NCBI GenBank assembly: GCA_965230015.1
Contig: CBDDKF010000016.1
Span: forward strand, 1 to 64,000
Source: JABSQH01 sp965230015
GTDB lineage: Bacteria; Actinomycetota; Acidimicrobiia; Acidimicrobiales; Ilumatobacteraceae
Direction: 5' to 3'
DNA: 64,000 nucleotides
The notes below the pieces were generated by a model, which was given only the letters and a program-made list of their open reading frames with translations, ran no database searches and was not told where the DNA came from. Every line of letters starts with the position of its first letter. The stretch's first letter is position 1. Made by a program: the position numbers and the translations under genes. Of this stretch, positions 33,944 through 45,196 are shown piece after piece.

Positions 33944-35098
33944 TTAGCGCATGCGTCGCATGTGCACGCTCTGCACCAGACCGAGCATGGCGAAGTACAC
34001 GATCAGACCTGAACCGCCGTAGGAGATGAACGGCAGCGGCAAACCGGTGACCGGCATGATCTTGAGCGTCATCGCCACGTTCTGGAACGTCTGCCAGAGC
34101 AGCATGGTGAAGACACCGGCGCAGAGATAGGTGCCGAGGAGGTCGCGTGACAGGTGGGCGATACGCCACACGCGCATGAGCACCACAGCCAACAAACCGA
34201 GTACCACGGCGCAACCGAGTAACCCGAACTGCTCGCCGATGGCGGCGAACGGGAAGTCGGCCCACATCACCGGGATGTCGCGGCCGTTGGTCAGCGGACC
34301 TTCGAGCCAGCCCTTGCCGGTGAGCCCGCCGGTACCGATGGCGCGCATTGCGTTCTCGGCCTGATACGTGTCGTCGGCACCGACCGCGCCGGGGTTGATC
34401 AGCGCCCGGATACGCGCCGCCTGATAGTCGTTGACCAATCGCCCGAGGAACGCCGCGAACACGGTGACCACCGCCAACACGGTGATCAACCCGATGTACC
34501 GGGCCTTCGCACCAGCGACGAGCAGCACGCCCATGGCGACCGACACGATCACCGACGCCGACCCGAGGTCGGGTTGGATGATGACGAGCACGGCAGGGGC
34601 GCCGACGATCATCAAGCCGCCGAGGAATCGCGGGTACGACACCTCCTCGCTGCGCTCTTCGGCGAGGTACGACGCCAGCATCAACAAGGTCGTGAACTTG
34701 GCGAGTTCGGCGGGCTGGACGTTGATCGGGCCGAGGTCGAAGGCGATGCGGTCTTCCCCCGATGCCACCCCGAGCAAGAACAGCAGCGTGAGCACCACCA
34801 ACGTGAGGCCGTAGAGGAACTTGGCCCGGTCCTTCCACCACTCGTAGTCGAAGGCCATCACGACGAACATCACCACGGTGGCGACGATGGCGAACACCAC
34901 CTGGCGGGTGACGAATGCGTAGGGATCTTCGGTGACCCGGGTGCGCGACGCCGAGAACACGATGAAGCAGCCGATGATCGTCAGTGCGAACTGCGCGGCC
35001 ATCAACACCCAGTCGATGTTGCGGCTGGGATCGGCCGGACTCGAGCGGATGTTGCCGAGACCCGAGTCGGGTTTACGCGACAGCAGCGATGACGTCAC
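33944..35098 (-). CDS. rodA: Peptidoglycan glycosyltransferase RodA
   Basis: SEDS-family polymerase of lateral-wall peptidoglycan, working with PBP2. The 384-residue product has about ten transmembrane segments and the SEDS motif LPLPFISYGGSGL near the C-terminus; the central GLTGKGWLEGPLTNG and IGEQFGLLG are also conserved. Starts 3 nt after mrdA, so the polymerase and its transpeptidase partner are coupled. Confidence 0.95.
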   Translation of the reverse strand: MTSSLLSRKPDSGLGNIRSSPADPSRNIDWVLMAAQFALTIIGCFIVFSASRTRVTEDPYAFVTRQVVFAIVATVVMFVVMAFDYEWWKDRAKFLYGLTLVVLTLLFLLGVASGEDRIAFDLGPINVQPAELAKFTTLLMLASYLAEERSEEVSYPRFLGGLMIVGAPAVLVIIQPDLGSASVIVSVAMGVLLVAGAKARYIGLITVLAVVTVFAAFLGRLVNDYQAARIRALINPGAVGADDTYQAENAMRAIGTGGLTGKGWLEGPLTNGRDIPVMWADFPFAAIGEQFGLLGCAVVLGLLAVVLMRVWRIAHLSRDLLGTYLCAGVFTMLLWQTFQNVAMTLKIMPVTGLPLPFISYGGSGLIVYFAMLGLVQSVHMRRMR

Positions 35099-35101
35099 GG
35101 G

Positions 35102-37315
35102 TCAGTCGGCGGGGACGAAGTTGGTGAACTGACCTTCGAAGCACGACGTGTCACGCAACGACAACTGCGGTGCCGGCGTGAGGTCGTTCTCGTCGAGCGG
35201 ATCCGACAGCACCACCGGATCGGCCTCGGTGAGCCCCGACAGCTGGGTGAACACGCACTTCACGACCGGTGCCGCCGCACGGGCGCCATAGCCGGCCTTC
35301 TCGAGATAGGCGGTCGCCACGTAGGGCTGGTCTCGATCGATGCTGTATGCCGCAAAGGCCGACGAGTCGTTCCACGGATAGTTGCCGGCGCCCTGGGCGG
35401 TGCCGGTCTTGCCGGCGAGCGGAATGGCGCCGCTGGGGTACGTGGCGAACAGCTTCTCGCCGGTGGTCGACCGGTAGGCGCCCTGCGGGTTGACCTGACC
35501 GGGGCCGGTGATCACCCGTCGCAGACCACGCTCGATCTCACCGTGGATTTCCTCGGGCATCTCCAGTTGCCGCACGACTTCACCCGTGAGGTTCGGTTCC
35601 TCGGCGAGTCGACCTTGGCTCACGTCGGCGTAACCCGGCTCGGCGGCATCGGGCACACCGGGCTCGTAGATCGCCTTGATGATCTCGGGCTTCATGACGA
35701 ACCCATAATTGCCGACCGTGCCATAGCCGACGGCCAACTGCAGCGGGGTGGCCGACAGCAGACCCTGCCCGATGGCCATCTGCACGTTGTCGCCCGTGAA
35801 GTACCCCGAGCCCTCGGCCTCGGAGATCACGCCGAGTTCGGCGTAGCGCGCCTTGAGTTCCTCGTCGGGAACCGTTCCGCCGAACTCGAAGGGAAGATCG
35901 ATGCCGGTCGGCTCGTCGAAGCCGAACTGACGAACCTGCTCTTGGAGCACCGGCTGGTAGTCGTTCTCGGTCATGAAGCGCTCGCCGAGGCTGTAATAGA
36001 AGGTGTCGCTCGAGACCGCGAGCGAGGTCTCCATGTCGACGGCGCCGTACACGCACGGCAGTCCGTTGCCGCACAACGCGTTGCGGTACACGCACCGCAC
36101 CAGGCCGGCCGCGCACAGGTCCTGGTCGACCGACTCCATGCGGTAGGTGCCGCGATCGACGTGGTAGTCGTTCGTCCCCATCAGGCCGGTGTTCATCGCC
36201 CCGTACGCGGGGAACACTTTGAACGTCGAGCCCAGGTTGTACTGCCCCTGGATGGCGCGATTGACGAGGATCGACTCGTCGGGACTGATCGGTTCGCCGA
36301 ACTCGTCGACCGCGGGGAACAGCTCTTCGAAGCGACCGTCGGACAGATCCGACTCGAACCACCGATTGTCGAAGGTCGGGTAGCTGGCCAGCGCGATCAC
36401 TTGACCGGTCTCGTAGTTCATCACCACGACCGAGCCCGCTGGCGCCTTGTATGGCACTTCTTCGGGATACTCGGGAAACACCCGCGTGGTGAACTGCGTC
36501 TCGCGGTCGAGCGGGTTGTTGGCGGTCTGCGTGCGCCGGAACCGCAACTGGCTCTGCAGGGCCTGTTCGGCGTACTGCTGCTGATCGAGGTCGATGGTCA
36601 GCTGGATGTCTTTGCCGTTGATCGCCGGCGTGCGCGACACCTCACGCACGATGCGCCCGGCGTTGTCGACCTCGTAGACCACGTTGCCCCACTCGCCGTG
36701 GAGCTCGCGCTCCATCGACAGCTCGATGCCGAACTGACCGACGCGCTCGTTGAGCTGATATCCGGCTTCGGTGTAGGCGTCTTTGGTCTCGGCGGTAATG
36801 CGGCCCATGTAGCCGACGATGTGTGATGCCAACGGCGCATACGGATAGACCCGCCGCGACTCCTCGATGATCTCCACACCAGGCAGATCCTCGACTCGCT
36901 CCTGCAGTGCCAGCGCCGTGGGCTCGTCGATGTCTTCGGCGAGCGGTAGCGGGAGCAACTGGCTGTACAGCACGCTGTCCCAGCGCTCTTCCATCGCTTC
37001 GATCGGTTGGTCGATCCACCCCGACAGCCGGCGGAACAGTTCGGTGCGGTCGCTCTCGCGACGGATCACTTCGCGATCGACCGCCACGGTGAGCACGCGT
37101 TCGTTGTCGGCGAGGATTCGCCCGTCGGCATCGAAGATCCGACCCCGTTCGGGGAGCAGCGGGACCGTGCGCAGCTTGGTCGAGTCGACCTCTTCCTGGA
37201 GCGACTCTTGTTCGACGGTCTGCAGGAACCACAGACGGGTACCGATCAGCCCGAACAGCAGCACGCCGACGATCGCCAGCACACCGAGGCGCGCGCCGCG
37301 ACGATCAACAGCCAT
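35102..37315 (-). CDS. mrdA: Penicillin-binding protein 2 transpeptidase
   Basis: Class B PBP cross-linking lateral-wall peptidoglycan with RodA. 737 residues: an N-terminal membrane anchor (residues 10-30), the dimerisation/pedestal region with LPERGRIFDADGRILA near 55, and the transpeptidase domain with LGSTFK (SxxK nucleophile near 363), SSDTFYY and AGKTGTAQG (KTG near 634). Between the SxxK and SxN-like motifs there is a Cys-rich insertion with four cysteines (36045-36125). 163 nt downstream of mreD. Confidence 0.95.
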   Translation of the reverse strand: MAVDRRGARLGVLAIVGVLLFGLIGTRLWFLQTVEQESLQEEVDSTKLRTVPLLPERGRIFDADGRILADNERVLTVAVDREVIRRESDRTELFRRLSGWIDQPIEAMEERWDSVLYSQLLPLPLAEDIDEPTALALQERVEDLPGVEIIEESRRVYPYAPLASHIVGYMGRITAETKDAYTEAGYQLNERVGQFGIELSMERELHGEWGNVVYEVDNAGRIVREVSRTPAINGKDIQLTIDLDQQQYAEQALQSQLRFRRTQTANNPLDRETQFTTRVFPEYPEEVPYKAPAGSVVVMNYETGQVIALASYPTFDNRWFESDLSDGRFEELFPAVDEFGEPISPDESILVNRAIQGQYNLGSTFKVFPAYGAMNTGLMGTNDYHVDRGTYRMESVDQDLCAAGLVRCVYRNALCGNGLPCVYGAVDMETSLAVSSDTFYYSLGERFMTENDYQPVLQEQVRQFGFDEPTGIDLPFEFGGTVPDEELKARYAELGVISEAEGSGYFTGDNVQMAIGQGLLSATPLQLAVGYGTVGNYGFVMKPEIIKAIYEPGVPDAAEPGYADVSQGRLAEEPNLTGEVVRQLEMPEEIHGEIERGLRRVITGPGQVNPQGAYRSTTGEKLFATYPSGAIPLAGKTGTAQGAGNYPWNDSSAFAAYSIDRDQPYVATAYLEKAGYGARAAAPVVKCVFTQLSGLTEADPVVLSDPLDENDLTPAPQLSLRDTSCFEGQFTNFVPAD

Positions 37316-37478
37316 GGGTTCGATGGAGGATCGCGGGTGGAGACTCAGGGCGCGTCACGACTGATCCATGTTACAAACGTGTTGCGACGTTGCGTGGTCA
37401 CCTGCCACGGAACGTGTGCGAAATCCGCTCGTGCACCGCCGCGGCGCGCACGTCGACGTTCGGACTCGTGCGCGGCAC

Positions 37479-38024
37479 TCATGCAGCGGGTGTCGACTCG
37501 GCCGCGGCGCCTTTCCACTCGGGCCGCTTGATCCGTAGACACCATCGACCAACCGGAACCAGCAAGGGGCTGAGCACCGCACCCGCGGCTGCCGAGATGG
37601 CGACGATTTCGCCGAGTCGTGCCTCGAACGGTTCGGACTCGCCGATGAACACTCGCACGATCGGGACCATCACTACCCCTGCGGCGGTGCCCACGGCGGT
37701 GAACAGTGCAGCGAGCCACCATTGCGGGTCGGCCGTGATCAGTGCCAGCAGGCCGGCGACGGCGCCACCGATCGTCATCGCCGCAGCGGACGAGCCGATG
37801 GGGGTGCCTTCGACGAGATCGAACATCAACCCAAAGACGAATCCGGCGACGGCGCCACCCTCGCTGCCCCCGGCGACGCCGGTGGCCGCCGCCGCGATCG
37901 TCATGATCGGGATGATCACGCCATCGATCCGCACGTCGACGAAGATCGTCCGCTGCAAGGCGAGCAAGAGGATGCCCACGGGTACGAGGCGGATGATCGG
38001 GCCTTGCACGATGGCCGCGAACAT
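37479..38024 (-). CDS. mreD: Rod-shape-determining membrane protein MreD
   Basis: 181 residues, five to six predicted transmembrane helices with the family-like VVEGTPIGSSAAAMTIGGAVAG region. Sequence conservation in MreD is low; the call leans on position between mreC and mrdA. ATG at 38024, 40 nt after mreC. Confidence 0.87.
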   Translation of the reverse strand: MFAAIVQGPIIRLVPVGILLLALQRTIFVDVRIDGVIIPIMTIAAAATGVAGGSEGGAVAGFVFGLMFDLVEGTPIGSSAAAMTIGGAVAGLLALITADPQWWLAALFTAVGTAAGVVMVPIVRVFIGESEPFEARLGEIVAISAAAGAVLSPLLVPVGRWCLRIKRPEWKGAAAESTPAA

Positions 38025-38064
38025 CAGCGCCGCATCCTGGCCAGACGGAGCGAGCGTGGGTCCG

Positions 38065-39246
38065 TCACTGCTCGACTTCCGACAGCGGGCGGTACAACAC
38101 GACGCGCACGAAGTTCAGTCGGTCGAGATCGGCGTTGAGCTCCACGTCGAGCAGTGGGCCACCGGAGCCGGCGCGATTGGCTCGGTTGGCCACCCGCCCG
38201 ACCGGGATGCCGGGAGGTGCGAGGCTCTCGATGCCGCCTGCGGTCTCCACGAGGTCGCCGGGACCCAGCACTGCGAACTGCGGCGAGTCCTGCACGAACC
38301 GGATCTGCGGCAACAACCCGGCGCCGCGGCCTTCCAGGGCGCCGGTCTCTTTCTCGACCACTGGTTCTGGTTCGGTGGTGGTGGTCGTGGTCGACGACGC
38401 CTGTGCCTCGAGCTCGGCTTCTAGTTCGGCCAGCTCGTCTTCGGTGACCCCGGCCTCGTCGAGTTCTTCCAGCGCCTGTTGCACCTCGGGGGCGATCGTC
38501 GTGCCGACCCCCGGCACGCCGCCGGGCAGTGTGGTGTCGGGCACGGGAAGTTGCCCACCGGGTGTGCCTGCCTCGTCGGGGACGGTGGTCGTCGTTGTCG
38601 TGGTGGTGGTGACCGCGTCGGCCGCGTCGTCGGGAGAGATGCCCGACGGCGTGGTGTTCTCGGTCACGCCGTCGTCGAACGGTTCGTTCGACGACGTCAC
38701 GCTGACGCCAACCGCATACTGCCGATCGGTGACCAGCATGACCCGCGCCGAATTCTCGGTCACCGAGGTGACCTTGCCGATCAGGCCGGCCTGGTTGACC
38801 ACCGGCATACCGATCACGATGCCTGCGCTGCGACCCTTGTCGATCTCGACGACCTGATCGAAATTCGATGCCCCCTCACCGATCACGGTGGCAACCACGG
38901 TGTTGATGTCGGCCAACGCCGGCAGGTTGTTCAGCGCCAACAGCTCCTGGCTCCGGATCACCGCAGCCTCCGCCGCGGCTTGTGTACCGATCAGCCGGTC
39001 GAGCTGTTCCTGCAGCGCTTCGTTCTCAGAACGGACGTCGTCGTAGTGGACGATGCCGTTCCACGCCCGAGCCACCGGCGTGGTGACCACGCCGATCGCC
39101 GTCTCGACCGGATCGAGGGCGCGGGTGGCCACGTCGCGCATCCGGTCGAGCACCGGGTTGCCACGCAGATCGAGCGTGAGCAGCAGTGCAGACGTGAGCA
39201 GGAGGGCGATGATGACGCGTCGTCGCCCGACTGAGTAGATGGCCAC
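38065..39246 (-). CDS. mreC: Rod-shape-determining protein MreC with a large insertion
   Basis: Extracytoplasmic scaffold linking MreB to PBP2/RodA. 393 residues: transmembrane segment (12-27), coiled coil around 70-105, then the beta-barrel domain (VIGEGASNFDQVVEIDKGRSAG ... AGLIGKVT). Residues ~186-302 are an insertion inside the beta domain: Thr runs of 9 and 6, Pro/Gly-rich linkers and a Glu/Ala helix (ELAELEAELEAQ). The barrel then resumes with GALEGRGAGLL and VETAG. The insertion makes it about 100 residues longer than usual. Confidence 0.92.
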   Translation of the reverse strand: MAIYSVGRRRVIIALLLTSALLLTLDLRGNPVLDRMRDVATRALDPVETAIGVVTTPVARAWNGIVHYDDVRSENEALQEQLDRLIGTQAAAEAAVIRSQELLALNNLPALADINTVVATVIGEGASNFDQVVEIDKGRSAGIVIGMPVVNQAGLIGKVTSVTENSARVMLVTDRQYAVGVSVTSSNEPFDDGVTENTTPSGISPDDAADAVTTTTTTTTTVPDEAGTPGGQLPVPDTTLPGGVPGVGTTIAPEVQQALEELDEAGVTEDELAELEAELEAQASSTTTTTTEPEPVVEKETGALEGRGAGLLPQIRFVQDSPQFAVLGPGDLVETAGGIESLAPPGIPVGRVANRANRAGSGGPLLDVELNADLDRLNFVRVVLYRPLSEVEQ

Positions 39247-39261
39247 GAGCGGGGCGGGACG

Positions 39262-40296
<1,035 letters not shown>

Positions 40297-40376
40297 GGGT
40301 AGTGGCCACCTTTCGCGAGCTGTGTTCGGGTCCGTCCGACACTCCCAACGGTGCCAGGAACGGGAAGTCAGAAATG

Positions 40377-40787
40377 TTACAGATCGGGGAAGAAGATCCC
40401 GATCTCGCGCTCGGCAGACGCCAACGAATCGCTGCCGTGGACGAGGTTCTCGGTGAACAAGATGCCGAGATCGCCACGAATTGTTCCCGGAGCAGCCGAA
40501 CGCGGGTTGGTTGCGCCCATCATCGCGCGCACGACTTCCCAGGTGTCCTCGGGGCCCTCGACCACCATCGCCACGACGGGGCCGCGGCTCATGAACTCGA
40601 CGAGGTCGGGATAGAAGGGCTTGTCGACGTGTTCCTCGTAGTGCCGGGCCAGCAGGTCGGCGTCGAGGGTGCGCAGGTCCATCGCCACGATGTCGAGGTT
40701 CTTCGCCTCGAATCGCGCCAGGATCGTGCCGACGAGCTTGCGCTCCACGGCATCGGGTTTCAACAACACGAGGGTGCGATCAGCCAT
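40377..40787 (-). CDS. ndk: Nucleoside diphosphate kinase
   Basis: Equilibrates NTP and dNTP pools by a ping-pong mechanism. 136 residues from ATG 40787, active-site His117 in NLVHGSDS, plus LVLLKPDAV and GPVVAMVVEG. Only 16 nt separate its start from the IS end, so its native upstream region (towards folC) has been displaced; transcription must now start inside or next to the IS or depend on read-through. Confidence 0.96.
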   Translation of the reverse strand: MADRTLVLLKPDAVERKLVGTILARFEAKNLDIVAMDLRTLDADLLARHYEEHVDKPFYPDLVEFMSRGPVVAMVVEGPEDTWEVVRAMMGATNPRSAAPGTIRGDLGILFTENLVHGSDSLASAEREIGIFFPDL

Positions 40788-40803
40788 ATGGTCGCAACCT
40801 ATC

Positions 40804-41788
40804 GGTGTAACGCTCGTCTCTGGGGGCCGCGCGGTTAGGTGACCATCCACCGGTTGAGGGTTGGCCCGTGGTGTTCTCGCGGGTGTCACCCAAGCACACC
40901 CAACCGGGGAGGTCACCGCCCATGATGTACGCCCTTCAAGCACGTGTCCATGACCCAGTGTTCAGTTTCATCGAGGAGCTGATTCCTGCGCCGCGGCCAC
41001 ACCCGCTGGGATGCCACCGACCTCGCACACCGAACCGTGTGGTGCTTCGTGGGCTGCTGATGCGACTGATCACCGGAGCGTCGTGGGAGACCATCGAGGT
41101 CGCCATGAACGGTGAGGTGTCCGACACGACGTTGCGCGCTCGTCGCGACGAGTGGATCGAAGCAGGGATCTTCTCCGCGCTGGTCGCGCATGCCATGAAC
41201 GCCTACCAGCAGGTCATTGGCTACGACATGAACCACGTGTTCGTCGACGGCTGTAACAACGACGCGAGATCCAGCCAGGGAACCGGCTTCAATCCTAAAC
41301 ACCCAGGTAAACAGGGATGGAAGTTCGTCGTCGCAGTCGATGCTGCCGGTGTGCCGATGTCGTTCGCGATCGATGGAGCGAACCGTCAGGACTACCCAAT
41401 GATGTTCACCGTTCTCGACGAACTGCACATCCGTGACAAGACCCGCCTGGTCGGCACCCTGCACGCTGACCGCGGCTTCAACTACGCCTCAACACCAGGC
41501 CTACTGAACGACCGCTACGGCATCGACGACTTCCGCGCCCCACCACGCAAGCAACCCGGCCAAGGACGCGTCAAACGGTGCCCATCGGGCCCACGATGGA
41601 TCGTCGAAGCCACCAACGCCTGGCTCCGCAACTACCGCCAACTCGCCTACAACACCGACCGGCACACACACCACCGCCACGCCGCGTTCTCACTCGCCGT
41701 TGCGCTGTTCATCGTCCATCGAATCAGCAGCACCCATCACTCCAGCTGGCGCCCTATCCGCTGACCCCCCAGAGACGATCGTTACACC
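40804..41788 (+). mobile_element. IS5-type insertion sequence, 985 bp
   Basis: Ends are inverted repeats of 23 bp with one mismatch: 40804-40826 (GGTGTAACGCTCGTCTCTGG...) and 41766-41788 read in reverse (GGTGTAACGATCGTCTCTGG...). One transposase gene fills the element; its stop codon lies just inside the right end. Intact by inspection. No clear target duplication; flanks are TATC and AGAA. Confidence 0.9.
40922..41764 (+). CDS. IS5-family DDE transposase
   Basis: 280 residues from ATG 40922, with GGGGAGG 9 nt upstream; an earlier GTG at 40868 is less likely. N-terminal helix-turn-helix region (VVLRGLLMRLITGASWETIE), then a DDE catalytic core: first Asp in VFVDGCNND, second in LHADRGFNY, Glu in IVEATNAWLRNYRQL. 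The last matches the IS5 pattern with R/E-x-x-x-A-W-L. Base use is less GC-biased than its neighbours in places, consistent with transfer. Confidence 0.9.
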   Translation: MMYALQARVHDPVFSFIEELIPAPRPHPLGCHRPRTPNRVVLRGLLMRLITGASWETIEVAMNGEVSDTTLRARRDEWIEAGIFSALVAHAMNAYQQVIGYDMNHVFVDGCNNDARSSQGTGFNPKHPGKQGWKFVVAVDAAGVPMSFAIDGANRQDYPMMFTVLDELHIRDKTRLVGTLHADRGFNYASTPGLLNDRYGIDDFRAPPRKQPGQGRVKRCPSGPRWIVEATNAWLRNYRQLAYNTDRHTHHRHAAFSLAVALFIVHRISSTHHSSWRPIR

Positions 41789-41826
41789 AGAACGACCAAC
41801 ACCTCTGGGTGGCGCGTCTCACCACG

Positions 41827-41857
41827 TGTAACGGTTGTCTCTGAGACGATTGTTACA
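41827..41857. repeat. Palindrome of two fused IS-end sequences at the folC stop
   Basis: TGTAACGGTTGTCTC (41827-41841), a central T, then GAGACGATTGTTACA (41843-41857). Both arms are diverged copies of the IS end (TGTAACGxTCGTCTC) facing inward with no interior. The folC TAA lies within the right arm. It may double as a transcript-ending hairpin. Confidence 0.75.
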
Positions 41858-43130
41858 TCAGGACGGGGCGGGCGGCGCCGGCGGTGTACAGGCTGCCGGT
41901 GGCCAAGATGGCGTCGTCGCCATCGGCGTAGTCGAGGGCCCGGCGGCAGGCGTCTTCGACGGTGTCGAAGGCGACCACGTTGTCGCAACCGAGGTCGCGG
42001 GCGGCCTTGGCCACGTCGGCCGCTGGTACGCCCCGCGGCGACGGAGCCGTGGCGGCGAACACGACGTCGAACTCGTCCGCGCGCAGCGCGGCCAGCATGT
42101 CGTCGGGCGGTCGCAGCGTGCCGACCACCAGCAGGCGGCGACCTTCCGGTTGGAAGTCGTCGAAGAACACCTGGGCCGCGACGTCGGCGCCAGCTGGATT
42201 GTGCGCTCCGTCGATCACCACCAGCGGCTGGCGCCCGAGGATCTCGAACCGGCCGGGAACGGCGACCTCGCCGAAGCCTTCGGTGACCACGTCGTCGCCG
42301 AGCGGCGCGGCGAAGAACGTCTCGGCGGCGGTCAACGCCACCGCTGCGTTCTGGCCCTGATGCCAACCGTTGAGCGGCACGAACACGTCGGGATAGATCG
42401 TGGTCGGGGTGCGCAGATCGACCAGCCGTCCGCCGACGGCGAGCGAGTTGGCGACGACGTCGAAGTCGTCGCCGCGCACCAGCGTGGTGGCACCGCCAGC
42501 CGCACGGAAGAGCTCGACCAATTCCGGGCGGGTCTCGCCGACGATCGCCGCGCTGCGCGGCTTGATGATCCCCGACTTCTCGCGGGCGATGTGTTCCAGG
42601 GTGGGTCCGGCGAACTCGGTGTGGTCAAGTCCGATGTTGGTGATCACGGCCACCGTGGCGTCGACCACATTGGTCGCGTCCCACCGTCCGAGTAGGCCGA
42701 CCTCGACCACCAGGGCATCGACCGCCACATCGGCAAACCAACGGAACGCGGCGGCGGTGACGATCTCGAAGTAGCTGGGCTCGATCCCGAGCACCACTTC
42801 GAGGTCGGCGATCGCCGCGATCTGTTCGGCGAGATCCTCATCACTGATCGGTTCGCCGTTGCGCGTGATGCGCTCGTTGATCCGCTCGAGGTGGGGACTC
42901 GTGTACGTGCCGACGGTGAGGCCTTGGGCCGACAGCAGTGCAGCGATCATCTGCACGGTCGAGCCCTTGCCGTTGGTGCCGGTGACGTGAATCACCGGCG
43001 CGGCGTGCTGCGGGTCGCCCATCGCGGCGCACAACGCGCTGATGCGATCGAGTGACGGGGAGTCGATTCGTCCGGTGGTGGCGTAGGTGGCGCGACCGTT
43101 GAGATAGGCCAGCGCCGCGTCGATGTCCAT
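41853..43130 (-). CDS. folC: Folylpolyglutamate/dihydrofolate synthase
   Basis: Adds glutamates to folates and may form dihydrofolate from dihydropteroate. 425 residues: P-loop HVTGTNGKGSTVQMI near 48, TSPHLERINERI, then GLDHTEFAGPTLEHIAREKSGI, and VIDGAHNPAGADV in the C-terminal domain, all typical. The stop codon falls inside a palindrome made of IS-like ends, so the last residues (ARPVLM) could have been altered by past insertion or excision; length is nonetheless normal. Confidence 0.95.
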   Translation of the reverse strand: MDIDAALAYLNGRATYATTGRIDSPSLDRISALCAAMGDPQHAAPVIHVTGTNGKGSTVQMIAALLSAQGLTVGTYTSPHLERINERITRNGEPISDEDLAEQIAAIADLEVVLGIEPSYFEIVTAAAFRWFADVAVDALVVEVGLLGRWDATNVVDATVAVITNIGLDHTEFAGPTLEHIAREKSGIIKPRSAAIVGETRPELVELFRAAGGATTLVRGDDFDVVANSLAVGGRLVDLRTPTTIYPDVFVPLNGWHQGQNAAVALTAAETFFAAPLGDDVVTEGFGEVAVPGRFEILGRQPLVVIDGAHNPAGADVAAQVFFDDFQPEGRRLLVVGTLRPPDDMLAALRADEFDVVFAATAPSPRGVPAADVAKAARDLGCDNVVAFDTVEDACRRALDYADGDDAILATGSLYTAGAARPVLM

Positions 43131-43166
43131 GGTGCAAACGAGGGGGTGGGCGGGGCGTTCGCCCGG

Positions 43167-44444
<1,278 letters not shown>

Positions 44445-44563
44445 GGTCCTCACTCCCTCCGCTGTGCTCGTGACTATCCCGAAGTCGGGACGGTCAGTTT
44501 GGCCGACGCGCCATGCTGCCGCGTGGACCGTTCCCCAATGTGCTCGTGCGCAACTCCCTCAGC

Positions 44564-45196
44564 TCAGCGGATCGGACCGGTGCGGTCGACCGCCTCGCGC
44601 GAGGAGATCACGCGGTCGATGATGCCATATTCCAGCGCATCGTTCGCCTCCATGACGAAGTCGCGATCGGTGTCGGCGTTGATCCGCTCCATTGGCTGGC
44701 CGGTGTGCTCGGCGAGGATCTGGTCGAGCAACTCGCGCATCCGCAGGATTTCGGCGGCTGCCAGCTCGAGATCGGTGACCTGGCCGTAACCGACCTGGCC
44801 GTAGGGCTGGTGCAGCAGCACCCGGCTGTGCGGCAGCGCCAGCCGCTTGCCCTTGGTGCCGGCAGCGAGGAGTACCGCTGCGGCCGACGCCGCTTGGCCC
44901 AGGCAGATCGTGGCGATGTCGTTCTTGATGAACTGCATCGTGTCGTAGATGGCGAACAAGGCCGTGATGTCGCCACCGGGACTGTTGATGTAGATGTTGA
45001 TGTCCTTGTCGGGGTTCTCCGACTCGAGGTGGATCATCTGGGCACACAGCAAGCTGGCGATCTGATCGTCGACCGGCGTCTGCAAGAAGATGATGTTCTC
45101 CTTGAGCAGCCGGCTGTACAGGTCGTAGGCCCGTTCACCGCGGCTCGTCTGCTCGACGACATTGGGAACGAGGTAGTTGACGGCGTCGAGGTTCAT
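44564..45196 (-). CDS. clpP: ATP-dependent Clp protease proteolytic subunit
   Basis: Serine protease forming the tetradecameric chamber used by ClpX/ClpC. 210 residues. Catalytic triad: Ser104 in LGQAASAAAVLL, His129 in VLLHQPYG, Asp near 179 in DTDRDF. ATGA overlap with the tig stop couples it to trigger factor. Only one clpP is present here, whereas many Actinobacteria have adjacent clpP1P2; a second copy may be elsewhere. Confidence 0.96.
   Translation of the reverse strand: MNLDAVNYLVPNVVEQTSRGERAYDLYSRLLKENIIFLQTPVDDQIASLLCAQMIHLESENPDKDINIYINSPGGDITALFAIYDTMQFIKNDIATICLGQAASAAAVLLAAGTKGKRLALPHSRVLLHQPYGQVGYGQVTDLELAAAEILRMRELLDQILAEHTGQPMERINADTDRDFVMEANDALEYGIIDRVISSREAVDRTGPIR

Noticed and set aside
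31848..33947. A 699-codon plus-strand open frame opposite the radical SAM gene
   Set aside because: Antisense mirror with no recognisable motif; the minus-strand protein is clearly real.
37366..37376. TGTAACAT shared upstream of mrdA and at the ndk-mreB junction as a possible common promoter element
   Set aside because: In the second place it includes the ndk stop codon and no matching -35 element is seen in either; likely chance.
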